Assembly: GCA_025454375.1 (NCBI GenBank)
Contig: JALOOO010000022.1
Span: 1-33,926, forward strand
Length of the DNA: 33,926 nt
Source: Leptolyngbya sp. Prado105
Lineage (GTDB): Bacteria > Cyanobacteriota > Cyanobacteriia > Leptolyngbyales > Leptolyngbyaceae
Direction: 5' to 3'
Of this stretch, positions 26,375 to 33,926 are shown piece after piece. The translations under genes were made by a program, and so were the position numbers. Position 1 is the stretch's first letter; each line of letters opens with the position of its first letter. Under the pieces are notes generated by a model. That model worked only from the letters and a program-made list of their open reading frames with translations, made no database searches and was not told the DNA's origin.

Positions 26375-26430
26375 AAGTGGCGCGGATGTTAGAACTGGAC
26401 AACCTTAAACAAACTCGTATGTATCAATCA
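26374..26430 (+). pseudogene. Second Rpn/DUF2887 C-terminal scrap
   Basis: In a different frame directly after the previous remnant, codons read EVARMLELDNLKQTRMYQ. This parallels EIGEMLGLGDLKQTRAYQ of the larger remnant. It is either part of a second gene copy or the product of an unequal recombination. The following ~85 bp to hicA shows nothing recognisable. Confidence 0.6.
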
Positions 26431-26514
26431 AAAACAGATTTAGGTCGAGATGGGAAATCTGTTAGATAAGTGCTTTGCTTAACGTTAAAGGAATTGTGTT
26501 GACGATCGCCAAGC

Positions 26515-26724
26515 ATGAAAGTTCGTGAAGTGATTAAACTGATAGAAAAAGATGGCTGGTATTTGGCGAGAACAAGAGGCAGTCACCGACAGTTTAAGCA
26601 CCCTGTAAAATCAGGTCTAGTGACAGTTCCAGGAAAGCCTTCAGATGACCTGGCACCAGGAACTTTGAATAGCATCTTCAAGCAAGCCCAGTTTACAGAA
26701 GACACTGAAGAGGAGACGGAATGA
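26515..26724 (+). CDS. hicA: HicA-family mRNA interferase toxin
   Basis: The product is 69 residues. It has the HicA dsRBD-like fold pattern: VREVIKLIEKDGWYL, then the catalytic histidine H24 in RGSHRQFKHP, then GLVTVPGKPSDDLAPGT. The length is normal. It overlaps hicB by 4 bp (ATGA), the classic HicAB arrangement with the toxin first. Confidence 0.93.
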   Translation: MKVREVIKLIEKDGWYLARTRGSHRQFKHPVKSGLVTVPGKPSDDLAPGTLNSIFKQAQFTEDTEEETE

Positions 26725-26930
26725 TGCGGTATGCAGTTGTGATCGAAAAAGCATCGGGAAACTACTCAGCTTATGTGCCAGATTTGCCCGGATGTGTCGC
26801 GACCGGAGCGACGGTTGGAGAAGTAGAACAGCAAATCCAAGAAGCGATCGTGTTTCATCTAGAAGGAATGCAGCAAGAAGGACTACCGATTCCTGAACCG
26901 ACGACACTCTGCGAATATGTAGAAGCGTGA
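26721..26930 (+). CDS. hicB: HicB-family antitoxin (short form)
   Basis: The product is 69 residues. It has the partial RNase H-like HicB core: MRYAVVIEKASGNYSAYVPDLPGC, then VEQQIQEAIVFHLEGM and the PIPEP tail. It is the short form and lacks a separate DNA-binding domain. Two adjacent ATGs (26721, 26724) are possible starts. It should neutralise HicA by binding it. Confidence 0.93.
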   Translation: MMRYAVVIEKASGNYSAYVPDLPGCVATGATVGEVEQQIQEAIVFHLEGMQQEGLPIPEPTTLCEYVEA

Positions 26931-26983
26931 AAAAGCGAAAACCCTGTGCGGCGAAGCGATCGTCTTTCTGAATCAAAGAATTG

Positions 26984-26997
26984 TACGATCGTATAAT
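26984..26997 (+). promoter_or_regulatory. Palindrome overlapping a -10 box, after hicB
   Basis: TACGATCGTA (26984-26993) overlaps TATAAT (26992-26997), the same arrangement as at 25083. It would drive the truncated antitoxin frame at 27036. Confidence 0.4.
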
Positions 26998-27035
26998 GAG
27001 CGATGGATTTAATGTAATCTCCGGGCTGGCGTACC

Positions 27036-27107
27036 ATGACCTTAAGAGAACAGATTAATGCAGAACTCGATCGATTGAGTGAGCAAGAACTAGATAACCT
27101 TTATTAA
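27036..27107 (+). pseudogene. Truncated antitoxin-like N-terminus
   Basis: A 23-codon frame begins MTLREQINAELDRLSEQEL, which looks like the start of small cyanobacterial antitoxins. It ends at TAA exactly where ABC-transporter sequence begins in another frame. The rest of the gene and its toxin partner are missing. Confidence 0.5.
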
Positions 27108-27522
27108 GCGATTGCCTGAAGGGTATCAAATGATCGTTGGAGAGCGTGGACAGAAACTTTCGGGGGGACAACGGCAGAGATTAGCGATCGCCAGAGCCGT
27201 GATCAAAAACTCACCGATTCTGATTCTCGATGAAGCGACTTCCGCCGTGGATAACGAGACAGAAGCAGCAATTCAGCAATCTTTGGCACGGATGACAAAA
27301 AATCGGACGACGATCGCGATCGCGCATCGACTTTCAACCATGTTCAAGGTTCCACCTGAGTTGGGGCAGGAATTTCGGCGCGAGATTGACTGGAGAGAAG
27401 GCTTGAATTTGTCGATCGATGACCGATGCTACGATCGCAATGTAGAATACAATGCTGCACCTTATGAGCATCCGATTCAGATGGGGTTTCGCAAAAAGTT
27501 CGGCATGAATCCCAAAGATTAG
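27100..27522 (+). pseudogene. ABC-exporter ATPase fragment joined to unrelated sequence
   Basis: Codons from about 27100 to 27340 encode the second half of an ABC exporter nucleotide-binding domain: LPEGYQ, signature [14 protein letters not shown], Walker [13 protein letters not shown] and the H-loop IAHRLST. The Walker A half and membrane domain are missing. After HRLST the frame runs on into ~60 residues ([15 protein letters not shown] ... KKFGMNPKD) that do not belong to ABC proteins and that I cannot assign. The frame needs a TTG start at 27112. I regard it as a fusion of two gene fragments. Confidence 0.75.
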
Positions 27523-27543
27523 GGACTTGCGATCAAATAACAT

Positions 27544-27685
27544 CCCGCCGCTTCGATTGGGTTCCGCCCACGCCTAAACGGCGGGCTATTGTCTCAACTC
27601 CACTGAAGTGGACTCAGCCTTGCTCGACTGATGCAGCCCGGTTTAGCGGGGTTGGTTCGATTAGCCCGCCGCAGATCGTGCGGGT
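27544..27685. repeat. Multi-hairpin intergenic repeat
   Basis: CGGCGGGCTA (27579-27588) is the perfect complement of TAGCCCGCCG (27662-27671). CCCGCCG at 27544-27550 competes for the same arm. Inside are TCCACT-GA-AGTGGA (27599-27612) and CCCG-GTTTAG-CGGG. The style (CCCGCC arms, a 'cactgaagtgg' hairpin) is that of dispersed cyanobacterial repeats. It lies between the gene fragments and the Uma2 gene. Confidence 0.6.
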
Positions 27686-27797
27686 GAACAAGCAACGTAG
27701 CAAGTCGATACGTTTGGGACTTTATTTGTGAGCAAACCCTTTATCAGATGCAGTGTAAGCAATCGAGGAAATTTTGCTGAAATCGATCTACCCTTAA

Positions 27798-28478
27798 TCA
27801 GGTGTTTAAGCGTTGCACAAATGCCTGATGCTCGGCAGAACTTAAGCCCTGCTGTAACGTTGCAAGAACGGCTTGCATATCGCTTGATAGCATGGCGTTG
27901 ACTGCTAGCCATAGTCCCGGAAAGGTTTGACTACGGATAATGCCTTGTTCATCAACAAGCAGCAATACATAGTCTCCGTCCTGGAGCTTGAACCAATCGA
28001 TCGCGCGATCGTACACGCGCCAAACAATGTATTCCTGTACCTGATTACGTCGATAAGCTCGTTTTTTGTCACCGAGGTCGATCGCCACACTACTTGCAGC
28101 AATTTCGGCTAAAAGCTCTGGCGCTCCTTCGATGTAGTCATCTTCACTTAACCTAGTTCGACCGCCAGCGGATTCACTGATGAATAATGCTGCATCGGGT
28201 TGAGGGGCATTCTCTAAATCGAGGCGCACGGTAGGTTCGATGCCAAGTTCTAAATTGGGTGTGGCAATCTTATAGTTTCCTAACCAAACGATCAGATTGG
28301 TATGGGGATCGGCGTGGCTTTTGAAGCGGAGAGCAGCAGGCAAGTAGACAACTCCTTCAATGAGTTCGGCTTTTTTCAGGTTTGGCATGACGTTGTAACG
28401 ACGCTCGAATTCTGGACGAGTTAAGCGATCGCCATTTTCGAGCGGAGGAATTGCCAACGGTAAGACGGGCTGATTCAT
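27798..28478 (-). CDS. Uma2-family (DUF820) PD-(D/E)XK nuclease-like protein
   Basis: The product is 226 residues. The family motifs are visible: ELIEGVVYLP early on, PQPDAALF with the metal-binding Asp, PELLAEIAASS with the Glu, and DKKRAYRRNQVQEYIVW with the Lys. The fold is a restriction-endonuclease type. Uma2 genes are very numerous in cyanobacteria and their role is unclear. A TTG start at 28499 would add 7 codons; I prefer the ATG at 28478. Confidence 0.9.
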   Translation of the reverse strand: MNQPVLPLAIPPLENGDRLTRPEFERRYNVMPNLKKAELIEGVVYLPAALRFKSHADPHTNLIVWLGNYKIATPNLELGIEPTVRLDLENAPQPDAALFISESAGGRTRLSEDDYIEGAPELLAEIAASSVAIDLGDKKRAYRRNQVQEYIVWRVYDRAIDWFKLQDGDYVLLLVDEQGIIRSQTFPGLWLAVNAMLSSDMQAVLATLQQGLSSAEHQAFVQRLNT

Positions 28479-28795
28479 AGGACGAGATCGATCGTGCAAA
28501 TGAAAGATTACTTTCAGTTTAGTGCCTCAGAGATTTTAAGCTCAACTTGTGCGATCGCATCAAAAAACTCCGTCTAGTGTCGAAAATGATTCCGCCGAAC
28601 GTCAAAAATCGCTTTCTTTTTCCTGGGTGTTGCTTGTCGTCTCTTGAGAGATTCTGATTTAGGTGTGGATGATGAGTGTGCAGGTGTGGGTTTTGGGCTG
28701 TCTGGGTGCGATCTCAATGGCGTTGCCTGCGGGAAACGAAAAAATCGGAGCAAGAAGCGGCACAGGTGAAGGAGAGCGTTCTCCCTATCGCACCT
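28479..28795. other. Intergenic region without a supported gene
   Basis: A 317-bp gap between the Uma2 gene and the 3' end of the glycosyl hydrolase gene. It holds the leftward Uma2 promoter. A plus-strand open frame (28663-28872, GTG start) overlaps the hydrolase gene and has no supporting family match. Confidence 0.5.
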
Positions 28796-30310
28796 CTAAA
28801 GCTGTTGAGCCGCACAAGACTTTCGATCCTGATCCGATCGCGGTTCCTGCCAAGAATAGGCAAAATGACTAATCGAAGAAATCCGAGGCGAAAGCGATTT
28901 TAACGCTTCCATCTGGACTTCGAGCGGCGGACGATTACTCACCGACAACTGCCAAATCCCGGCGAGAACAGGTTTTACCTCCGTGCCCGCAGGCGCTTGC
29001 GCTAAGACTCGTTGCACCTGTTTCACCACACAATCTGCCCTGCCACAAGTCGCATAGGACATCGGATGCCATGCAGTATTTTTGGGAAAGCGATCCCAGG
29101 GCTGCATTCGAGAATCGTATCCCAGCCCAACCATTTGATTGCCTTCTGGAAAAAAAACGGCCCCTGACGGTAATCCTGCCTGCTGCACCGGATATATGGC
29201 AACATTGAGAAAATCAACCACGCCCTGCATAGCATGAGCCACACTCAAGCGCCAGAGATCCATCTGTAAGACCCTGGCGCGCTGGGAAACAGACCCACGA
29301 GTATCGATCGTTGTCGAAGTACGCCCCTGCCACATTGGAACCCTCTCTCTTGGAAACAGCTTATCGACGGCTGAAACATCCTTTGCGTTAATTGAGCCAC
29401 GATCGAGATAGCGTTTAATCAGTTCTCGTCCTTTATTGTTCAACCCGCGATCGACCAAGGCTCTGCGCGATCCTTCGCCAAAAATCCAGAGATCCTTAAC
29501 TTTAGTTGCGATCGAGGCTTTTCCTTGACTGCGCGGATAGCGAATGTAGTCAAATAGCACTCCATCTGGCTTGCGTTTGAGAACAGCTTGCAGCATTTGA
29601 TAGTAGTCCCGTTTTGCAGGCAAGCTATAGGGATCAATGAAAGCTTCAGCCGGATTTAGCCTGCCCAAGTCGGTGCTTAATCCTGGCAATGTATTTGCGC
29701 TCAAACTGGTCTGTCCGCGTCCATTTCGCAGCAGTGAGACTTGCTTTGTCGGCTGATTTGCATAGCGATTGCCGAAGTTCATGCTGAACATCCACGCATA
29801 CACTTTCAAGCCTCTAGCCCGTCCTTTCTGAATAATTTGCGCGAGTAAGTCTGCATTGTTCGGGGACTGCACCATAGACTGCCAAGCGGTAGGATTATCC
29901 GAGGCAGGAAGTAACACCATTCCATTGAAGAAGGTTTCGACATAAACTTCGTTGTAGCCGCGATCGACAATGCGATCGAGGACTTCATCGATTCGCCCAG
30001 GTCGAGCATCACAAGAATATAACCGCAGCCAGATCCCCTGCGTTTTTAGCCAATTTTGGTTGCGACATTGGCGCAATTGATCGGCTTGCTTTTTCAGAAT
30101 GTTCTGATATTTTTGCTGGGCTTCTGCTCCACCCGTTAAGGCTGCGCGACGTGCGGCATCTTTTTGCGCGATCGTGTCTGAAGTTTGCTGACAATAGGGC
30201 AGAAAATCGGCTTTCGCGACATTGCGCCAAACGCCTTGAGCAAGCAAACTAGTGGTGACGATCGCACAGACGAATCCAAGCTGAAACCGACGGAAAGAAC
30301 TTACTCTCAT
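28796..30310 (-). CDS. Secreted family-10-like glycosyl hydrolase (GHL10/DUF187 type)
   Basis: The product is 504 residues. A signal peptide covers about 1-35 (FVCAIVTTSLLAQGVW core). A short helical part follows, then a TIM-barrel of the GHL10 group: IDEVLDRIVDRGYNEVYVETFFNG, ARGLKVYAWMFSMNFG, FIDPYSLPAKRDYY, PDGVLFDYIRYP and VLAGIWQLS. The FDYIRYP motif is typical of the family. Members are thought to act on cell-wall or extracellular glycans; the substrate here is unknown. Monocistronic as far as visible. Confidence 0.9.
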   Translation of the reverse strand: MRVSSFRRFQLGFVCAIVTTSLLAQGVWRNVAKADFLPYCQQTSDTIAQKDAARRAALTGGAEAQQKYQNILKKQADQLRQCRNQNWLKTQGIWLRLYSCDARPGRIDEVLDRIVDRGYNEVYVETFFNGMVLLPASDNPTAWQSMVQSPNNADLLAQIIQKGRARGLKVYAWMFSMNFGNRYANQPTKQVSLLRNGRGQTSLSANTLPGLSTDLGRLNPAEAFIDPYSLPAKRDYYQMLQAVLKRKPDGVLFDYIRYPRSQGKASIATKVKDLWIFGEGSRRALVDRGLNNKGRELIKRYLDRGSINAKDVSAVDKLFPRERVPMWQGRTSTTIDTRGSVSQRARVLQMDLWRLSVAHAMQGVVDFLNVAIYPVQQAGLPSGAVFFPEGNQMVGLGYDSRMQPWDRFPKNTAWHPMSYATCGRADCVVKQVQRVLAQAPAGTEVKPVLAGIWQLSVSNRPPLEVQMEALKSLSPRISSISHFAYSWQEPRSDQDRKSCAAQQL

Positions 30311-30407
30311 AGATGAATCTAGATTCTTCAGGAGCTATTCCAGAGTTTACCTTCTGTTGTTCAAGGTGCAGAACTACCCCGCGCAAGTTTTAAGAATTTC
30401 ACCGCTG

Positions 30408-30821
30408 CTATCGGAATTTTCGCTCTGATTCCTGAATTGGCAAGTCATTGATACTCGCTTCTCGTCTCTGCATCAATCCATTTTCAGCAAATTCCCATTG
30501 TTCGTTGCCGTAGGAGCGATACCAATGGTTAGAATCGTCATGCCATTCGTATTCAAATTTGACAGAAATCCGATTTTCAGTGAAGCTCCAGAGTTCTTTT
30601 TTCAGCCGATAATCCAATTCTTTGTCCCATTTGCGTCTGAGAAATGCGCGAATTTCGTCTCGTCCGGTAAGAAACTCCGATCGATTGCGCCATTGCGAAT
30701 CTTCGGTATAAGCCAGTGAAACGCGATCGGGATCACGGGTATTCCAGGCATCCTCTGCCGCCTGAATTTTTACTTTTGCGGTTTCTAGCGTGAAGGGTGG
30801 TAAAGGGGGTTTCGTTTCCAT
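30408..30821 (-). CDS. NTF2-like protein, DUF1348 type
   Basis: The product is 137 residues, a complete SnoaL/NTF2-like fold of the DUF1348 group: [21 protein letters not shown], then [18 protein letters not shown] and [26 protein letters not shown]. The biochemical role of the family is not established. It stands alone between the hydrolase and the cobalamin operon, about 100 bp from each. Confidence 0.92.
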   Translation of the reverse strand: METKPPLPPFTLETAKVKIQAAEDAWNTRDPDRVSLAYTEDSQWRNRSEFLTGRDEIRAFLRRKWDKELDYRLKKELWSFTENRISVKFEYEWHDDSNHWYRSYGNEQWEFAENGLMQRREASINDLPIQESERKFR

Positions 30822-30926
30822 TGCTCAAGTCCAAAATTTAGCCCTTGAATTCTAGAAGGTTTGCTGTAATTTTCTTAGAATGAAAAGCTTAATTTTTACC
30901 CCTGCACGCAATCCCGAAGCGATTTG

Positions 30927-32312
30927 TCAGTCAATCAGGGGTTGATAGTGGCGAGGAGTATAGACCCAAACGCCTCCTTCAACTCGATCGAATACTCGCG
31001 TCTGACTCGAACCAATCAAAATTACGGTTCGCATATCTGCATCGGTTGGCTGTAAATCTGCTAATTTTTTGACCTGCGTCTGCTGTCCTGGTCTACCCAG
31101 ATTTCGCGCCAGAACAATCGGAGTCTCGGGCGATCGATAGTTCAACAACAGATCTTTTGCTTTCTCAAGTTGCCAGGTACGAGTTTTAGAGATGGGATTG
31201 TAAAATGCGATCGCAAAATCTGCCTTCGCAGCAGCACAGATTCGATCCGCGATCGTCTCCCAAGGCTTCAAAATATCCGACAGTGAAATCGCACAGAAGT
31301 CATGTCCTAAAGGTGCGCCAACCTGAGCCGCTGCCGCTTGCATTGCAGAAATGCCGGGGCAAACTTGAAGGTCGATCGCATTCCATTCGGGCTTTGCATC
31401 TCGCTCTAGTACTTCAAACACTGCGGCTGCCATTGCATAGATGCCTGGATCACCCGAAGATACCATCACAACCGATCTTCCTTGTGCTGCTAGATCAAGT
31501 GCGAGGGCTGCGCGTTCTAGCTCTTCGCGATTGTCGAAGACATGCAGATTTTGATAGGTACGAAGCGGTTCAACCAGGTTCAAATAGGTTTGATAGCCAA
31601 TCCAATCGGTTGAATTGCGCAGCACTGCTTTGACTTGAGGCGACATCCATTCTGCCGAACCAGGCCCTGTGCCGATGATCGCAAGTCGCTTAGAAGATTG
31701 ATAGACCAAGCAATCTGGACTCCCCTGAATCGCTGCTGCTGTAATTTTGATCGTGAGCGTTGCATCTTCAGAGATCGGTAACTGACTCTTCTCTAACCAA
31801 GGCGCAGATCCTTCGATTTTTACGGTTGCACCTGCTAGTAAATCGGCGAGAAAGGTTTTTGCATCATCGGGATTCACTAAGCGATATCCACTAGGCGGTG
31901 AGAGCAAGGCGGTGCGAAATCGGATATCTCCTGTTGTTGTAATCGCAGGGGCAACTTCGAGCCGCGCTGCAATGTCACGCGCTAAATCATTCACGCCCTG
32001 CAATCCACCCAGTAAAGGAACCACAGCACTACCATCTTCTGCGATCGCAATCACAGGCGGCTCTTGCCATTTATTCGACAACAGGGGGGCAACCGTGCGA
32101 ATTAAAATTCCTGCTGCACAAATTCCCACGATCGCAGTGCCTTGAGTAAAGAGTTCTCGAACGGTTTCACCAAACTGAGTAAAGGAAACATCAACCTCTG
32201 TGGTGCGATGCTCTAGCCCATACAAAGTTGCATTCGGCAGAGCATCGACAATTTGGCGCGCAATCGGCACGCTTGTCTGACCTAAAACGATGACTGCAAT
32301 TAAGGTTGCCAT
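30927..32312 (-). CDS. cobJ: CbiG-like domain fused to precorrin-3B C17-methyltransferase (CobJ/CbiH)
   Basis: The product is 461 residues. Residues 1-205 match CbiG (the N-terminal and central parts; LLGGLQGVNDLARDIA is characteristic). CbiG opens the ring-contraction lactone in the anaerobic pathway. Residues 209-461 form the tetrapyrrole methylase domain: IIGTGPGSAEWMSP at the start, VVMVSSGDPGIYAMA for SAM binding and AFYNPISKTR further on. CobJ/CbiH methylates C17 with ring contraction, using SAM. It overlaps cobI by 13 bp and is the last gene of the leftward operon. CbiG-CobJ fusions are common in cyanobacteria. Confidence 0.93.
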   Translation of the reverse strand: MATLIAVIVLGQTSVPIARQIVDALPNATLYGLEHRTTEVDVSFTQFGETVRELFTQGTAIVGICAAGILIRTVAPLLSNKWQEPPVIAIAEDGSAVVPLLGGLQGVNDLARDIAARLEVAPAITTTGDIRFRTALLSPPSGYRLVNPDDAKTFLADLLAGATVKIEGSAPWLEKSQLPISEDATLTIKITAAAIQGSPDCLVYQSSKRLAIIGTGPGSAEWMSPQVKAVLRNSTDWIGYQTYLNLVEPLRTYQNLHVFDNREELERAALALDLAAQGRSVVMVSSGDPGIYAMAAAVFEVLERDAKPEWNAIDLQVCPGISAMQAAAAQVGAPLGHDFCAISLSDILKPWETIADRICAAAKADFAIAFYNPISKTRTWQLEKAKDLLLNYRSPETPIVLARNLGRPGQQTQVKKLADLQPTDADMRTVILIGSSQTRVFDRVEGGVWVYTPRHYQPLID

Positions 32313-32995
32313 TTGCTCGGAATCACAATCATAGAAAAGTAAGGAACTTCAGCCGGATCAAGCTCACTGATCGGGACAACTCGTTGCTGAGCAGTGGTTG
32401 CGCGTTCGATATATTTTGCTCGATCGTACAATCCCAACTCTTTTAGAACCTGAATCACTTTAGTAAAATGCCGACCCAGTTTAATAATCGCAGCAGCATC
32501 TGCAACGGCTAGACTTTTCTTTAAGTCTTCCGCCGACAGAATCGCAGAGACGACCATAAAGACATCATTTCGATAGGTCAAAGGTGTCCCTAACATGGCT
32601 GGACTTGCCATCACACAAGACACACCCGGAATTACTTCTGTCTGAAATCGATCGGCTAATCGATTGTACAAATACATAAATGATCCATAGAAAAAGGGAT
32701 CACCCTCACATAAGACCACAACATCACGCCCTGCTTGAAGATGTTCGGCTAGTGTTTCTGCTGCTTTATCGTAGTAAGGCTGAGCCGATTCTTCAAGCTT
32801 GAACGGAAAGTACATCGGCACTTCGATCTGCGCTGGGTGCAAATACTCTGCCACAATCGATCGCGCTAATTTTAGCTGGCTATCTGAGAGCGGATATGCG
32901 ACCACCTGCGACGATCGCAGAACGCGAAACGCTTTCATCGTCAAAAGTTCTGGATCTCCAGGGCCAATTCCAATTCCGTAAAGCCGACCTGCCAT
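32300..32995 (-). CDS. cobI: Precorrin-2 C20-methyltransferase
   Basis: The product is 231 residues, the normal length. Tetrapyrrole methylase features: LYGIGIGPGDPELLTMKA at the start, VVVLCEGDPFFYGSFMYLY and VIPGVSCVMASPA. The enzyme adds a methyl group at C20 of precorrin-2 (or its cobalt form). It begins 3 bp after cobH, with AGGAG upstream of the ATG. Confidence 0.95.
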   Translation of the reverse strand: MAGRLYGIGIGPGDPELLTMKAFRVLRSSQVVAYPLSDSQLKLARSIVAEYLHPAQIEVPMYFPFKLEESAQPYYDKAAETLAEHLQAGRDVVVLCEGDPFFYGSFMYLYNRLADRFQTEVIPGVSCVMASPAMLGTPLTYRNDVFMVVSAILSAEDLKKSLAVADAAAIIKLGRHFTKVIQVLKELGLYDRAKYIERATTAQQRVVPISELDPAEVPYFSMIVIPSKWQP

Positions 32996-32998
32996 AAG

Positions 32999-33631
32999 TT
33001 ATATCTCCTCTTGTTTTGCTAAAGCATTGACTGCTGCTGCCGCGATCGCACTTCCGCCTCGCCGCCCATGCAGTGTGATAAACGGAACCCCCCGACTGTT
33101 TGCTGCAAGTTCGAGCTTCGACTCTGCGGCTCCAACAAACCCAACTGGAAATCCTAAAATCAAAGCAGGTTTCGCCGCACCCGCATCTAGCAATTCGAGT
33201 AATCGAAACAATGCAGTCGGGGCGTTCCCGATCGCAATGACAGACCCTTCTAGATTCCACAGATCCAAAGCAGCAGCCGATCGCGTATTTCTGATTTTTT
33301 GGGCAAGTTCTGGAACGGTTGGATCATTGAGCGTGCAAATGACAGCATTCTCTACTGGCAAACGCTTTCGAGTCACACCATTTGCTACCATCTGGGCATC
33401 ACAGTAGATTGCGGCTCCCTTTGCTAGAGCTTGCCGACCTGCTTGTACTGCATCAGAAGACGCTTCGATATCATTTGCTAAGTCGGTCATACCGCAGGCA
33501 TGAATCAAGCGCACGGTGACATGAGCAAGATCGGCAGGTAAACGATCGAGATTTGCCTCAGACCGAATAATGGCGAAGGATTTGCGATAGATATCATCAC
33601 CGTTGCGAATGTAATCAATCATGTCGGGCAT
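32999..33631 (-). CDS. cobH: Precorrin-8X methylmutase
   Basis: The product is 210 residues. It moves the methyl group from C11 to C12 to give hydrogenobyrinate (or cobyrinate). The catalytic histidine lies in RLIHACGM (H44 or nearby), followed by IYCDAQMV and GFPVGFVGAAESK, typical of CobH/CbiC. The ATG at 33631 overlaps cobG by 17 bp; the ATG at 33622 would overlap by 8. The family's usual start at DYIR makes either possible. Confidence 0.95.
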   Translation of the reverse strand: MPDMIDYIRNGDDIYRKSFAIIRSEANLDRLPADLAHVTVRLIHACGMTDLANDIEASSDAVQAGRQALAKGAAIYCDAQMVANGVTRKRLPVENAVICTLNDPTVPELAQKIRNTRSAAALDLWNLEGSVIAIGNAPTALFRLLELLDAGAAKPALILGFPVGFVGAAESKLELAANSRGVPFITLHGRRGGSAIAAAAVNALAKQEEI

Positions 33632-33926
33632 TTATCAGTTGAGCGATCGTGGTCATGTCTTGCACAGGTTGATCGGTAATCGGTTGATCTGCCGCAAAAA
33701 GATAGTAAGCTTCTGACTGTCCAATCTTTGTTCCGAGTAAAGTAATCTCGGCAGGACTAGGCTGAGCGCACCCTTTCGGACAACCTGTAATGTGAACATT
33801 GATGGCGTGCTTTAATTGCTGAGTTAACGCAAGGGCATGAGCTTGCGTCTGGGTTTCAGCAGCAGCACAGCCCGGTTTCCCTGCACAGGCAACAATGGAC
33901 GATCGAATCGGATCAATTGAAAATTC
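33615..33926 (-). CDS. cobG: CobG-like precorrin-3B synthase, C-terminal part only
   Basis: The gene enters from the right edge; 103 C-terminal codons are present. They contain ACAGKPGCAAAETQTQA and HITGCPKGCAQP, the cysteine pairs that bind a 4Fe-4S cluster and siroheme in the nitrite/sulfite-reductase superfamily. Position ahead of cobH-cobI-cobJ supports CobG, which uses O2 to make precorrin-3B in the aerobic pathway. The N-terminal half is outside the window. Confidence 0.85.
   Translation of the reverse strand, partial: EFSIDPIRSSIVACAGKPGCAAAETQTQAHALALTQQLKHAINVHITGCPKGCAQPSPAEITLLGTKIGQSEAYYLFAADQPITDQPVQDMTTIAQLINARHD

Larger units (their letters stand above)
26670..27035 (+). repeat. 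Duplicated hicAB segment, copy 2 (intact reference copy)
   Basis: Close direct repeat of 24550-25136 without its two insertions. It includes the hicA 3' end, hicB, and the shared promoter-like tail up to GTACC. After GTACC the two copies diverge completely: vapBC follows copy 1 and a broken antitoxin follows this copy. Confidence 0.9.

Noticed and set aside
28663-28872. Plus-strand 69-codon frame with a signal-like start
   Set aside because: It needs a GTG start, overlaps the hydrolase 3' end by 77 bp in antisense and matches no family I know.

Overview
The window is a stretch of cyanobacterial chromosome. GCGATCGC (HIP1) octamers occur throughout. Several families are typical of cyanobacteria: a COP23-domain protein, a Uma2 nuclease, a NACHT protein with an FGE-like C-terminus, and a CbiG-CobJ fusion in a cobG-cobH-cobI-cobJ run. 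A filamentous, Leptolyngbya-like cyanobacterium would fit, but the genus cannot be fixed from the sequence alone.

Left block (1-11727): two divergent gene sets share a 364-bp control region. Leftward are a large coiled-coil membrane protein and, 9 bp later, a membrane-anchored FtsK/SpoIIIE-type ATPase that runs off the left edge. The ATPase carries an S1 RNA-binding domain placed before its Walker motor. Rightward are five genes: an M48 metalloprotease, a trypsin-like protease with TPRs, a putative zinc-binding single-pass membrane protein, a COP23-domain secreted protein and a second trypsin-like protease. Four of the five have signal peptides and all three proteases keep their catalytic residues. 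I read this as a candidate envelope system that couples a cytoplasmic motor to extracytoplasmic proteolysis. It is the best candidate for an undescribed system here.

Middle block (11812-21033): a lectin/Calx-beta protein with a seven-repeat FG-GAP propeller, a tightly linked SNF2 helicase and SWIM zinc-finger pair, and pnp (polynucleotide phosphorylase) with a strong HIP1-containing terminator.

Accessory block (21045-28478): a 21-bp minisatellite, a NACHT-family STAND NTPase with a formylglycine-generating-enzyme-like C-terminus, and a toxin-antitoxin graveyard. The graveyard holds an intact hicAB, an intact vapBC, and a duplicated but decayed hicAB copy. That copy was hit by a 187-bp MITE with clear terminal inverted repeats and a 9-bp target duplication, and by a ~25-nt micro-insertion. 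Rpn-nuclease, antitoxin and ABC-transporter fragments, a multi-hairpin repeat and a Uma2-family nuclease follow. This is a defence/mobile-element turnover zone.

Right block (28796-33926): a secreted family-10-like glycosyl hydrolase, an NTF2-like small protein, and the leftward cobalamin operon cobG(partial)-cobH-cobI-cbiG/cobJ, whose genes overlap or lie within 3 bp of each other.
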